Assembly: GCA_902777275.1 (NCBI GenBank) | Contig: CACYTI010000020.1 | Coordinates: 1-40,795, forward strand | DNA from: an uncultured Ruminococcus sp. | Lineage (GTDB): Bacteria; Bacillota; Clostridia; Oscillospirales; Acutalibacteraceae | Direction of reading: 5' to 3' | DNA length: 40,795 bases | Part shown: positions 26,601 to 33,473 of the stretch, one piece after another | Layout of the letters: each line of letters starts with the position of its first letter | How positions within the stretch are numbered: position 1 is the first letter of the stretch | The notes under the pieces: model-generated | Databases searched by the model: none | Seen by the model: the letters and a program-made list of their open reading frames with translations, nothing else | Told to the model about the DNA's origin: nothing | Made by a program: the position numbers and the translations under genes

Positions 26601-26956
26601 TTGACAAGGTTGGCGACAAGTATGTGACAAAATCACAGGCTGAGTATAAGACGGCTTATGATAACGGAATTGATGATAACAAGGTTATTAATTACATCAA
26701 CGGTGCAACTGTTGACAACTTCCTTTTGAAGGATAATATCGCATTCAGCACTCTTGACAACAAGAACCAGATGAAGTATTCTCTCGATATGAAGAATAAA
26801 GAATTCAGCACGCTTGCTGAGCCTACAAGTCCTTACAGGAACTATGTATACAGAGCGTATACTTACACAAAGATTGGTGACGACAATGTTGTTGTAAGCA
26901 CACCTGTTTACTTTACAATTTATGACATTGCTTCCATCGAAAATGGAACTGTTTAA
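20624..26956 (+). CDS. Giant secreted fibro-slime surface protein, 2110 aa
   Basis: A Sec signal peptide (about residues 1-36, ending STNAAQV) is followed by two beta repeats with the pattern GETVTLTITPERGK (about 148-226 and 227-317). After a glycine/asparagine/tyrosine-rich region comes a fibro-slime (PA14-related) domain (about 640-826) with DFSGDDDLWVYIDNELILDL. Next are about six Ig-like domains from 831 to 1665, several opening with ITK (LTITKEIS, LIITKALDN, IIITKTTD, VIITKNIVD, LTIKKLVDN). They share TVSET-like motifs, as in Cna-B/DUF5979-like stalks. The last 440 residues are unrecognised. There is no LPXTG motif, C-terminal membrane helix or dockerin, so attachment is unclear. GGAGG precedes ATG 20,624. 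Probably an adhesin. Confidence 0.88.
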   Translation: MKKQIKRFSKSTLAVVLTLCMLLSCVTVGIISTNAAQVDSDSTGANVFMHYSSTDTGFGTNPTNVGIDSTVTLGSVAKGAFYVSVDGNSYSATSDNWISSVDLGSNVYDDGTGENNNCKYRRLYFGKAMTNVKFTYSGGKLTVTTEPTYTITTSAGAGGSLSANMSRAAAGETVTLTITPERGKVLDALTVKDADNVDVSVSGSGNTRTFTMPAKNVTANATFTNAPSYTVTANQVSTGNGKIRIAISGAGSATATTGGSATLAAYSGETLTITASPERGYAIDTITVTNGDTTTTYTSNPPAITIGANVTVSATFKKGTSLDNEYDASPGSSITGNSNLYSGINATFYDYYTDDEVNGSWYTSIDGYEDAWIGGIRRRNPYTALNSALSEYAQQNSVQYPMYFGSFYVNGYQDPGYYHSSPGNPNWGEKINDSNSLGGNTKSLPGLAGLNINDGMIHYSASNTTANGADMVLFDKQWLTSRGTSDPDADKLKLVYNDTYNWSASNAKVYVGFRGSWPNEYWVEMTHDSTNKRYTAEIPSGWENNNVVFARINPSYSLETGNLSNAQANWNILDDSNKCWNKTGTGISRDGLTYTLTSWTAGTWSGSYNGPLASFVNTPFPVRKTTKNDATYYEFNSENATDNIYFDDLTGGSPVVQYGAGTTYGQKNGYDSGSGNQYGFYPFDKYTDQKRPGLDWTKDFGKDLAFGMKLEIKFTLGMNGQILAEDGVTKVSQVFDFSGDDDLWVYIDNELILDLGGDHCKTVGTIDFNTRTIEYVNSDTKLTNARNQSFASKIDNTNPKQLHTMTLYYLERGMHESNLKFGFSFNPLTDEVELEKEVKVDAVNEGLQAQVAAADDFDFTFVDSTDSSKGKNTSYTLHNATTKELLDPSTGTTSDTGVLSGLKDNQYAEIKKGFNVKDIISITESDPNTANGLQYKTSYKIIDEEVDTSVMSNEITHGTGLSTGNFPYDTIVPDANPYINLTHMRAIFTNEVETKNLTITKEISNKYDPDAQFPITVGISVGGNALNTNSLQFYRDGSSTAETFSGGKAYIKQGEEIEIPGIPKGAKVTVSETTPMPANYSFVSIDNDAHSVNGTINTNGYKLNTDDYVTIVNKIAENGLIITKALDNDVVDYGTAFKIKIERSDDNGATYTQVTDTLKYTHYEWNTSSSSYVPVTETLAATGANNEYQIHSGCQLVIPNLPVGTKIRVIETDFASDYYEYNDMTIEGGATLLKDNANRTGIVTMGSSAATLTIKNKAIRETIIITKTTDYDQDNSLFGIKVEMKQRNSNGNRVPNNNGTYKVLGTDTTWLDHNNADGNGTYNIKKTGQIKFENVPRGTYVQITEPFIGNSPVTGNQRFTANFVHVTNSTGATEGTNYLNTNWQCIASTPGGQVNVEVNNKVMKNNVIITKNIVDADDTDTEHTITVTITKDSGDKGGSAYDNMTYTSSKNGEQTVANGSAISIVENETLTFSRYPVGTHFTVSETAAGTNYEFDSFTAQTVADKTVDGSTITFKTTDTSGGDNVTVNNKLGMRNLTIKKLVDNYTTSDKFTITIETKLGEGNWTPLANTAFTSDKTERTDLTTDAQGKTTISQDETLTLAVKVGSQVRITETVPAGYDDDKTDLFDAVKHGTTTPPTSTSTDQNWLSFVIDDADVDVTITNSLQTYNYVIKYIYEAYSATTYTSKTEKDPAHRVTGEPRSYTQRGEITQADLDTYFKIDPTTKEITFRDATARKNFINKFAPYEDDFMMGIEWSDKNPKSADYSDGTISLETTGESMPNREVKAYFMLPYEVDGNLAATSTTKLPAEVKDPVMTTQYGNWVTTNGEYQDEEAAAFVTAPRELTSGGTTYYFQYWQITFVTGSDEQHDKVENNTKKCYFDKFNMTLYQDSYIEPIYKSAAEGGSTSFRPSDASYEDTKGGEATISFIETSRSSWNEDGAPDQSTDAKKKAGDRVYSDFLLTFGYKDKQLNSGNGTIDGVDVKIGFVLERVAELDKVGDKYVTKSQAEYKTAYDNGIDDNKVINYINGATVDNFLLKDNIAFSTLDNKNQMKYSLDMKNKEFSTLAEPTSPYRNYVYRAYTYTKIGDDNVVVSTPVYFTIYDIASIENGTV

Positions 26957-26975
26957 GGAGGAGGTTATAATCGAA

Positions 26976-27122
26976 ATGAGAAAAGATTATTTTTCACCTG
27001 AGTTTGAATTGGTAAAGTATAGTTTTGAAAGAACTTTGGAAGGCGATGATGATGATGAATATTACAACATTCGTCACAGCATTCCCCAAGACATCGGCGA
27101 GGGCAGCGGAGTTCTCGACTAA
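26976..27122 (+). CDS. 48-aa acidic peptide, candidate modified-peptide precursor
   Basis: The peptide opens MRKDYFSPEFELVKYSFERT, continues through the acidic run EGDDDDEYY and ends GEGSGVLD. It has no signal peptide and no cysteine. The SPEFELVK opening resembles small, poorly characterised peptides that recur in Ruminococcaceae, from general recall and not checked. AAGGAGGAGG (26,955-26,964) overlaps the stop of the giant surface protein and sits 11 nt before the ATG, so it is translated from the same mRNA. A downstream gene encodes an HPr-kinase-like protein, and serines at 35 and 44 are conceivable targets. Function is unknown. Confidence 0.7.
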   Translation: MRKDYFSPEFELVKYSFERTLEGDDDDEYYNIRHSIPQDIGEGSGVLD

Positions 27123-27137
27123 AGAATAATTAAACCA

Positions 27138-27166
27138 AGGCGGCGCATAGTTTCTATGCGCTGCCT
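27138..27166 (+). other. mRNA hairpin between peptide and LRR-dockerin genes
   Basis: A 12-bp stem (AGGCGGCGCATA with TATGCGCTGCCT, one G-T wobble) encloses a 5-nt loop and has no T-run. It ends 5 nt before the next start codon, so it could set RNA stability or relative expression rather than terminate. Confidence 0.7.
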
Positions 27167-27171
27167 GTGAT

Positions 27172-28059
27172 ATGGTGAAAAAAATGAAAAAAATGAAAAA
27201 AGCTTTTGCGGCTGTATTTGCCGCCGCACTGGTTGTGTTGTCGGTCACGGGCGTTTTTGCCGATTCTGTTTTTTACGCCGACGGCTATTATTACACTTTT
27301 ATAAACAACGATAAGGTTGCGCTGACGGGGTGGGATTATCCTTCAACAGTGTTGAAGGTTCCCGATTCTTTAAACGGAAGAGCGGTTGCGGCTGTTGCCG
27401 CGCACTCGTTTTACGAGGATGCGCAGCTTACCGGAATAGATTTTTCGGAAGCCGCACACCTGGAAACTATCGGTAAGTACGCTTTTGCGAAGTGCCCTTC
27501 GCTGAGTGAGCCGCTGACAATTCCCGAGAGCGTTACAACCTTGGGTGATTCGGCTTTTGAGAGATCCGGAGTTACCGATGTTACGATCAACTGTTCGGCG
27601 GATTATATCCCGACACAGTGCTTTAACCGATGTGAATCGCTGACGAGTGTTACAATAAACGGAGCTGCAGAGGAAATCGGCGTTTACGCTTTTGCTAATT
27701 GCCCGAGCCTTGAGTATGTCAGTATCCCCGAATCGGTAAGCTCTATTGACGAATACGCGTTTTATAATTCTCCGAACGTTACGCTCAAGGTTTATTTTAA
27801 CTCGTATGCGCATCAGTTCGCAAAAGACAACGGTTTGACATATGATTTCCTTGACGATTATATCAAGGGCGACGCCGACTTTAACGGCGTTGTCAACGTC
27901 AACGACGTCACGGCAATCCAGCGTCACGTTGCCGAGTTTGAATTGTTGAACGAGCTTCAAGTGAAGGCAGCTGACGTCACGGGAGACGGCGGCTTAGCGG
28001 TTGCTGACGCTACATACCTCCAGCGGTATCTCGCGGAGTATGCCGACGCGGTTTTATAA
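27172..28059 (+). CDS. Secreted BspA-type LRR protein with dockerin
   Basis: The 295-residue protein has a signal peptide (about 1-31, cleavage near GVFA-DS). BspA-type LRR_5 repeats follow (about 60-215; LETIGKYAFAKCPSL, VTTLGDSAFERSG, EEIGVYAFANCPSLEYVSIP). A C-terminal type I dockerin (about 232-295) has two Ca-binding loops, DADFNGVVNVNDVTAIQRHV and DVTGDGGLAVADATYLQRYL. Dockerins bind cohesins, so the protein is probably displayed through a scaffoldin encoded elsewhere. ATG 27,172 is listed; ATG 27,184, with GGTG 6 nt upstream, is equally plausible. It probably shares the mRNA of the upstream surface protein and peptide. Confidence 0.88.
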   Translation: MVKKMKKMKKAFAAVFAAALVVLSVTGVFADSVFYADGYYYTFINNDKVALTGWDYPSTVLKVPDSLNGRAVAAVAAHSFYEDAQLTGIDFSEAAHLETIGKYAFAKCPSLSEPLTIPESVTTLGDSAFERSGVTDVTINCSADYIPTQCFNRCESLTSVTINGAAEEIGVYAFANCPSLEYVSIPESVSSIDEYAFYNSPNVTLKVYFNSYAHQFAKDNGLTYDFLDDYIKGDADFNGVVNVNDVTAIQRHVAEFELLNELQVKAADVTGDGGLAVADATYLQRYLAEYADAVL

Positions 28060-28079
28060 TTAAAATTCAGCAAAAAAAG

Positions 28080-28106
28080 GTGCCTGATTAGTTCGGGCAC
28101 TTTTTT
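28080..28106 (+). terminator. Terminator after the first LRR-dockerin gene
   Basis: An 8-bp stem (GTGCCTGA with TTCGGGCAC, one wobble) and 5-nt loop are followed by TTTTTT, 21 bp after the stop. Confidence 0.85.
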
Positions 28107-28130
28107 GTTGCATTTGCTTGTTTGTTTATG

Positions 28131-28136
28131 TATAAT
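28131..28136 (+). promoter_or_regulatory. Possible -10 box of the kinase-like gene
   Basis: TATAAT lies 17 bp downstream of a poor -35 (TTGCAT, 28,108-28,113), directly after the preceding terminator and 18 bp before the start codon. The leader would be very short. Confidence 0.4.
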
Positions 28137-28153
28137 TAAAACGGTGATTTGAT

Positions 28154-28879
28154 ATGAAAGTTAAAATCGCAGGCTTGATCGTTGAGCTTGACCCGAAATA
28201 TGAAGAAACAAAAAAGCTTGCCGCGCCCTTTTTGTATGACGGAGACCGCGAGGCAGACATAACTCTGAAAATAGACGGGGAGTACTTTAAGGATTTGTGC
28301 AGCCGCGCCGCCGAAGGAGTTACAACGGAAGAGCTTGAAAATTTTGCTTTTTCAACGCAGTTTAACCGCCGTGCTATCCGTTTTCAAACAATGCTTGTTC
28401 ATTCCTCGGCAATCGTTTGCGACGGAAAGGCATATTTGTTTTCAGCCGATTCGGGCGTTGGAAAGTCCTTCCACACTCGGCTGTGGCTAAAAGCATTCGG
28501 CAACCGCGTACATATCCTAAACGATGACAAGCCCGTTGTGCGTTTGAGCGGTGATGAACCTGTAGTGTGCGGAACACCCTTTGACGGCGGAAGCGGAATC
28601 GCGCTGAATGAGAGCTTTCCATTGGGCGCGATCGTTTTTATCGAAAGGGGAGACCGGAATTCGGTGCGTGTCCCCAAAACAAAAGAAATCATACAGAGAT
28701 TATATTTTCAAACAGCGAGAATGGTTAGCGCCGCAACAGCGGACAAGATGCTCGATAACTTTACGCTCCTGATCTCAATGACTAAGTTTTATGTATTGAC
28801 CTGTAACACGGATATTTCAGCCGCGTACACGGCTTACGACGCGATTATCGGAAACAATAGTTATGAACAAAACAATTAA
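28154..28879 (+). CDS. HPr kinase-like P-loop protein
   Basis: The 241-residue cytosolic protein resembles the HprK-related kinases (often labelled PEP-carboxykinase-like) found beside short peptide genes. The N-terminal part (1-80) is variable. Then come LVHSSAIVCDGKAYLFSADS, Walker A SGVGKS (100-105), the acidic NDDKP motif (123-127) and GTPFDGGSG (139-147). The C-terminus has the family-like TDISAAYTAYDAI. Relatives phosphorylate serine on proteins, and some modify lasso-peptide precursors (family knowledge). Here the obvious candidate substrate is the 48-residue peptide upstream, which is an inference. The regulatory domain of true HprK is absent. Confidence 0.75.
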   Translation: MKVKIAGLIVELDPKYEETKKLAAPFLYDGDREADITLKIDGEYFKDLCSRAAEGVTTEELENFAFSTQFNRRAIRFQTMLVHSSAIVCDGKAYLFSADSGVGKSFHTRLWLKAFGNRVHILNDDKPVVRLSGDEPVVCGTPFDGGSGIALNESFPLGAIVFIERGDRNSVRVPKTKEIIQRLYFQTARMVSAATADKMLDNFTLLISMTKFYVLTCNTDISAAYTAYDAIIGNNSYEQNN

Positions 28880-28920
28880 TCTGTAAATTTCTCCAAAAAT
28901 AGTGACAAATATTGATTTTT

Positions 28921-28947
28921 ATGGTAGTATTTAATCAATACTACCAT
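28921..28947 (+). terminator. Hairpin directly before the second LRR-dockerin gene
   Basis: An 11-bp perfect stem (ATGGTAGTATT with AATACTACCAT) and 5-nt loop are followed by TTCTTTTT. It lies 41 bp after the kinase stop and only 8 nt before the next ribosome binding site, so it may act as terminator and as attenuator. Confidence 0.75.
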
Positions 28948-28970
28948 TTCTTTTTAAGGAGGAAATGTTT

Positions 28971-31900
28971 ATGAAAAAGCTTATAAGTATTATACTTGCG
29001 GCTTGTCTGCTGATTTCGCTTTTGCCGTTTTCAGTCAGCGCGGCAGAAGCAGAAAGCAAATCAACAGGCGTGAACTGGTCTTATAACGAAGGAACCGGGA
29101 CACTTACTATCAGCGGTAGCGGCAGCATGGACAACTACTACAAGCAGGGCCTTGCGCCGTGGAATGATAAACTCAGCGAAGTTGAGATTATCAAAATAGG
29201 CGAGGGAATTACATCAGTAGGCGACTATTCATTTTACGGCGCTGCAAATGTTTACAAGGTCGAGCTTCCCGACAGTCTTGAAAGGATAGGTCACTATGCT
29301 TTTTACAAGAACGGACTTTTTTCGGCAGAGCTGCCCGAAAGCCTTAAAATCATCGGCGCCTACGCGTTTGCCTTTTGCGAGGATATGACCTCTGTCAACA
29401 TTCCCGACGGAATGACCGAGATCGGCACAAGGGCGTTTTTGGCGACGAATCTGTCAAGCGTCAGAATTCCGGCAGATTTGAGCAATATCGGGTTTTACGC
29501 GTTCGGTTATGATAACAACGGCAATAAGATCCGGGACTTTGCGGTTTACGGCTACACAGGCTCCGGAGCGGCAACTTTTGCTGTGTCAAACAGCTTTATC
29601 TTTATTGATTTGAACAGCTCCGAGTACGATGTTTTTGTTGCATCCGGCAAGGCATGGAACATGATGACGAGGCAGTGGGTGACAAAGGCTCGCGCCGGAG
29701 AAAAAATCAAGGTGCTTCCCGATCTGCGTCAATATGATATTTTCGACGGATTCACTGTCGAAACAGAGGGCTTGACGCTTGACTCAGACGGAGTTTTCTT
29801 CATGCCCGCGCAGAATGTCAATATTACTGTAAATTATCACGCCGCGATGTCGCTCACGATTGATTTTAGATTTAACGATACCGTCGTGCTTAATGAGGAC
29901 ACGGTAAGCTTCCTGAAATCATATTTCGCTTACGCATTGGTTTACAGCGGCGGCACGCCTGCCGGATACGACCTTGACAGCGACGGAAGCGCAGATGTGC
30001 AGTTTACGGGCGCAGCGGTAAGCAAACTCGCCACGTCGAGCATAACCAAGTCGGTCGGTTTTGACACGGGCGAAGATATTTCCCCGATAACATTTGTTTT
30101 CGCGCCGAATCTTATAGAAGATACATGGCTCGATGTGTCGATCCCTAATGCAGGTGATACCTACGACTACGAACACGACCAGGCAGAGGTGACAATTTAT
30201 TCCGACGATTACACCATTGTGAGCGCAAAGTGGTTCAACGAGTGGGGAATAGCGGAGCCGACGTTTGTTGAGGGTCACCGTTATTTTGTCGAAATGGAAA
30301 TAAAACCGAATGAATACTGCGCGTTTTCCATGATGACGGATTTTAATATCAACGGCACGGCGAAAAAACCTTGGGATATGAAGAGCGACGGAACGGTCAG
30401 CGTTTCATCAAAGAATTTTACAATCCCGGGTGGACCGCATAAAATTTATGTTTCCGGAGGCTTGGCTTCAACCGCGAGCGACGACTATGAAGGGTATCAC
30501 AGCGTCACCGAGGCGCGGGCGGGAGATATCGTGTATGTATGTCCCGACGGAAAAGATTTAGGCGATGATGAGTACATTGTTCAGAACAGCATGGAATATT
30601 ATTCCGACGACGTTGAAATCACGGGAGAAGCAGCACAGTATTTTGTAATGGGCACGGAAGATGTTGAAGTCGAGGTGACCTATGAAAAACGCAAGCTTTT
30701 GAGCTGCGAAATGGATCTGCGCAACGGAGCCGAATATGAGCCTGCCGACTATATTCAGGGCGAAGGCGGTTATGTTACAAGCCAGATTTACGGCATCTAT
30801 ATCATTTTGCAGAAAATGTCGGAGGATGCTCATTCCGAATATGACACAAGCTTGGGTGTGTTTAAATATGAATACGACATTGACGGCGACGGAACCTTTG
30901 ATGTCGGTTTCTATAACGGCAGCTACAAGCTCCTGAACACAAGCAGTCTAAGCAGCGCATCGGGAAGAATTACCCTGAAGCTCAGGCGTTCCGAGTGCTT
31001 TACTGTTCCAATGCAAACACTGACGATCATTTTTGCAGATCCGACTTCGTCCGCGCACAGTATTTTTGTAAACGGCGGTCTCGCGTATATAAGCGCTAAA
31101 GGAGACACGCCCGTGACCGAGGCATATAAGGGAGAGTGGGTCACGCTCAAGCCCGACTTTGACACTCTCGCCGATAATCAGTATATTGTTCAGCTCACCG
31201 CAGAAGCATCTTCAAAGGATGTTGAGATTTACGGTGAAAGCTGGCCTGCTTTTACAATGCCCGACAAGAACGTTAATATTTCATACGTCTATGATGTCGG
31301 CGAGCAGATAAGTCCTGTTCTTGATTTGACAAACGGAAAAACCTACATAGCATCTCAGGAGGGCAGATACGCCGAGAGTGAGGTGTACGGCATATACTTT
31401 GTTCTCTTCCAAAAATCAAAAAGACAAAGCTTTGAGTATAGCGAAGAGGAGGGCGGATATATAAATGAGTTTGATATCGACGGCTGCGGCGGCTATGACG
31501 TCGGCTTTAATCAGGCAAAGCGAAGCTTTTATTTGCTCGATACCTGTTCCCTTGTCCCCGCGTCGGGCAGAGTGACCCTTTCGCTTTCGAGGGAGGAGTC
31601 CTACACGGTCCCCGCCCGCAGGATCACCCTGCTGCTCGCCGGAGTTCATAATCCGCACAAGATAACCGTCAACGGCGGATTCGCTTCAAGTAAGCCCGAC
31701 GGCTACGGATATCGGATTTCGCAGGAATACAACGGAGAGGTTGTGTATATTCTCGCAGATCCTGCACAGATTCCCGAAGGCAAATATATCAAGTCGATGA
31801 CAGTGACCTCAAACGACGTTGAGATCGTTAACGCCGATTGCCCCTATTTTGTCATGCCCGATAAGAATGTCAAGATAAAGGTGAACTATACACTTGCAAA

Positions 31901-32408
31901 TAAAAAGGCTTATACGCTTGATTTGTCCTCTGGCGAAAAAACGGTCGGCGGAGAAATTTATAATGTGTTGAGCGCACTGCGCAAGGGCTCGAAAATCAGC
32001 GATGAATATTATAATGAGGTTTTGGGCAGTGTATGCTGCGATTACGACATTGACGGCGACGGCAGAACGGATATTCAATGCATTTTCGGGCAAAACAAGT
32101 TTATTAAGGTGAACAATAAGCTGAAAGGCGGAGTCATTCTTTCACTCAAGCCCGAGCAGGCTTGCTTTGAGCGATGCTGTCCGCTTACGGTTCTTTTCGG
32201 CAACGTGCTCGTGGGCGACGTCAACCTCGACGGTGTGGTGAATGTTGCCGACGCAACGGCTTTGCAGCGCCATTTAGCGGAGTTCAACGGCGCGGAAATT
32301 GACGTGAACAATCAGGATATCAAAACGGTCGCCGATGTTAACGCGGACGGAGTTATAGACGTCAGGGACGTTACGGCGATCCAAAGAATAGCGGCAGAAA
32401 TGGCTTGA
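28971..32408 (+). CDS. Secreted LRR, tandem-repeat and dockerin protein, 1145 aa
   Basis: A signal peptide (about 1-25, ending SVSAAEA) is followed by BspA-type LRR_5 repeats (about 30-210; IGEGITSVGDYSFYG, LKIIGAYAFAFCEDM). The main body is a composite repeat of about 190 residues, present three to four times. One part is a GGLA...GE.V domain ending in MPDKNVNI-type strands. The other carries a calcium-loop-like motif (YDLDSDGSADVQF, YDIDGDGTFDVGF, FDIDGCGGYDVGF, YDIDGDGRTDIQC). The C-terminal dockerin contains DVNLDGVVNVADATALQRHL and DVNADGVIDVRDVTAIQRIA. ATG 28,971 is chosen over 28,965 because AAGGAGG is 8 nt away. It is probably displayed on the cell or cellulosome through a cohesin. 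Confidence 0.88.
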   Translation: MKKLISIILAACLLISLLPFSVSAAEAESKSTGVNWSYNEGTGTLTISGSGSMDNYYKQGLAPWNDKLSEVEIIKIGEGITSVGDYSFYGAANVYKVELPDSLERIGHYAFYKNGLFSAELPESLKIIGAYAFAFCEDMTSVNIPDGMTEIGTRAFLATNLSSVRIPADLSNIGFYAFGYDNNGNKIRDFAVYGYTGSGAATFAVSNSFIFIDLNSSEYDVFVASGKAWNMMTRQWVTKARAGEKIKVLPDLRQYDIFDGFTVETEGLTLDSDGVFFMPAQNVNITVNYHAAMSLTIDFRFNDTVVLNEDTVSFLKSYFAYALVYSGGTPAGYDLDSDGSADVQFTGAAVSKLATSSITKSVGFDTGEDISPITFVFAPNLIEDTWLDVSIPNAGDTYDYEHDQAEVTIYSDDYTIVSAKWFNEWGIAEPTFVEGHRYFVEMEIKPNEYCAFSMMTDFNINGTAKKPWDMKSDGTVSVSSKNFTIPGGPHKIYVSGGLASTASDDYEGYHSVTEARAGDIVYVCPDGKDLGDDEYIVQNSMEYYSDDVEITGEAAQYFVMGTEDVEVEVTYEKRKLLSCEMDLRNGAEYEPADYIQGEGGYVTSQIYGIYIILQKMSEDAHSEYDTSLGVFKYEYDIDGDGTFDVGFYNGSYKLLNTSSLSSASGRITLKLRRSECFTVPMQTLTIIFADPTSSAHSIFVNGGLAYISAKGDTPVTEAYKGEWVTLKPDFDTLADNQYIVQLTAEASSKDVEIYGESWPAFTMPDKNVNISYVYDVGEQISPVLDLTNGKTYIASQEGRYAESEVYGIYFVLFQKSKRQSFEYSEEEGGYINEFDIDGCGGYDVGFNQAKRSFYLLDTCSLVPASGRVTLSLSREESYTVPARRITLLLAGVHNPHKITVNGGFASSKPDGYGYRISQEYNGEVVYILADPAQIPEGKYIKSMTVTSNDVEIVNADCPYFVMPDKNVKIKVNYTLANKKAYTLDLSSGEKTVGGEIYNVLSALRKGSKISDEYYNEVLGSVCCDYDIDGDGRTDIQCIFGQNKFIKVNNKLKGGVILSLKPEQACFERCCPLTVLFGNVLVGDVNLDGVVNVADATALQRHLAEFNGAEIDVNNQDIKTVADVNADGVIDVRDVTAIQRIAAEMA

Positions 32409-32609
32409 TAATTAAATTAGGAGACAAAAAACATCATGGTTTTATGCGCCGCGGCGGTTTGTGCTTATGCCTGCCGACCGCGGCGCTGAATAAACTGTTG
32501 AGCAACCGATAACAACTGCTGATTTTTGAATAAAGTTCCCAAAAGGAATTAAAGTGTGATATCAGCCGTTAAAAAACGAAAAAACTGCGTGATTTATTGA
32601 ATTTTGATG
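32409..32609. other. Non-coding spacer with GC-rich hairpin
   Basis: No gene is supported. A 9-bp perfect stem, GCGCCGCGG (32,446-32,454) with CCGCGGCGC (32,478-32,486), has a long loop and no T-run. It may mark the mRNA 3' end of the dockerin gene. The rest is AT-rich. Confidence 0.5.
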
Positions 32610-32638
32610 TTGACAAAGACTTAAACCTTTTGTATAAT
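32610..32638 (+). promoter_or_regulatory. Consensus promoter of the yceD-rpmF unit
   Basis: TTGACA (32,610-32,615) and TATAAT (32,633-32,638) have exact consensus boxes with 17-bp spacing, 46 bp before the yceD start. Confidence 0.9.
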
Positions 32639-32684
32639 ATAAGACAGCGTTTTAATATGTGTCCGTGCGGTCAGAGGTGTAATC

Positions 32685-33179
32685 ATGCTATTTGAACTAA
32701 AATCGGTATTCCTCAACGACGGTTCCGAGCAGCGGCTTGATTATGAGCTGAATTTATCGGACGTCGAAATCGACGGGGTTTTTCCGTTCACTTCTCCCGT
32801 TTCCGTAACGGCTGTCGCCCGCAACAGGGCGAGCTTAGTCACTCTCACGCTTGAATGCGGCTACGACTACAGCAGATGCTGCGACCGCTGCGGCGAACCC
32901 TTTACCCGCCGCGAAAGCGTGACCTTCTCTCACAGACTTGCGCAAACGCTTGCAGACGAGGGCAACGACGACTATATTGAAACACCTGATTTTACCGTGG
33001 AGTTGGACGAGATAATTTTCTCGGATATCCTTCTCAATCTTCCTCAGAAAAACCTCTGCAAGGAGGATTGCAAGGGACTTTGCAGGATTTGCGGAAAGAA
33101 CCTGAACAGCGGCGAATGCGGCTGCGAGAGCCGCTCCGTCGATCCGAGGCTCGCGGTTTTAAAACAGCTTATGGATTAA
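32685..33179 (+). CDS. YceD/DUF177 family protein
   Basis: The 164-residue protein lies upstream of rpmF, the hallmark position of DUF177. It has the central CCDRCGEPF and the C-terminal cysteine pattern CKEDCKGLCRICGKNLNSGE, typical of the family. In other bacteria it is linked to 23S rRNA accumulation and ribosome assembly. ATG 32,685 follows AGAGGTG. It is co-transcribed with rpmF (25-bp gap). Confidence 0.93.
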   Translation: MLFELKSVFLNDGSEQRLDYELNLSDVEIDGVFPFTSPVSVTAVARNRASLVTLTLECGYDYSRCCDRCGEPFTRRESVTFSHRLAQTLADEGNDDYIETPDFTVELDEIIFSDILLNLPQKNLCKEDCKGLCRICGKNLNSGECGCESRSVDPRLAVLKQLMD

Positions 33180-33204
33180 TACACATATAAGGAGGTAATT
33201 TGTC

Positions 33205-33390
33205 ATGGCAGTACCCACCAGAAAAACATCACACGCAAGAAAAAGCTCAAGACGTTCAACAGTTTGGAAGCTGGACGCTCCCACACTTGTAACCTGCTCA
33301 AACTGCGGCGAGCTTACCGCTGCTCATAAAGCGTGCACAAACTGCGGTATGTATAAAGGCAGACAGGTAGTTGTTAAGAAAGACGCTTAA
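33205..33390 (+). CDS. rpmF: 50S ribosomal protein L32
   Basis: The 61-residue ribosomal protein begins MAVPTRKTSHARKSSRRSTV and has a zinc-binding set, CSNCGELTAAHKACTNCG. GGAGG precedes the ATG at good spacing. It is followed by a terminator. Confidence 0.97.
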   Translation: MAVPTRKTSHARKSSRRSTVWKLDAPTLVTCSNCGELTAAHKACTNCGMYKGRQVVVKKDA

Positions 33391-33399
33391 TTCATCAGA

Positions 33400-33436
33400 C
33401 GGGCGGCAGGGATACTGCACGCCCTGTTTTTCTTTT
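33400..33436 (+). terminator. Terminator after rpmF
   Basis: A 9-bp stem (GGGCG plus GCAG with CTGC and CGCCC, one bulged A) is followed by GTTTTTCTTTT. Confidence 0.85.
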
Positions 33437-33473
33437 ATAATGCAATTTATATGATAAAAAAGGGGGAACAGCA

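Noticed and set aside
32436-32489. A 17-codon frame (MVLCAAAVCAYACRPRR) after the second LRR-dockerin gene
   Set aside because: It is formed by the GC-rich hairpin. The AGGAGA upstream is poorly spaced and nothing else supports translation.
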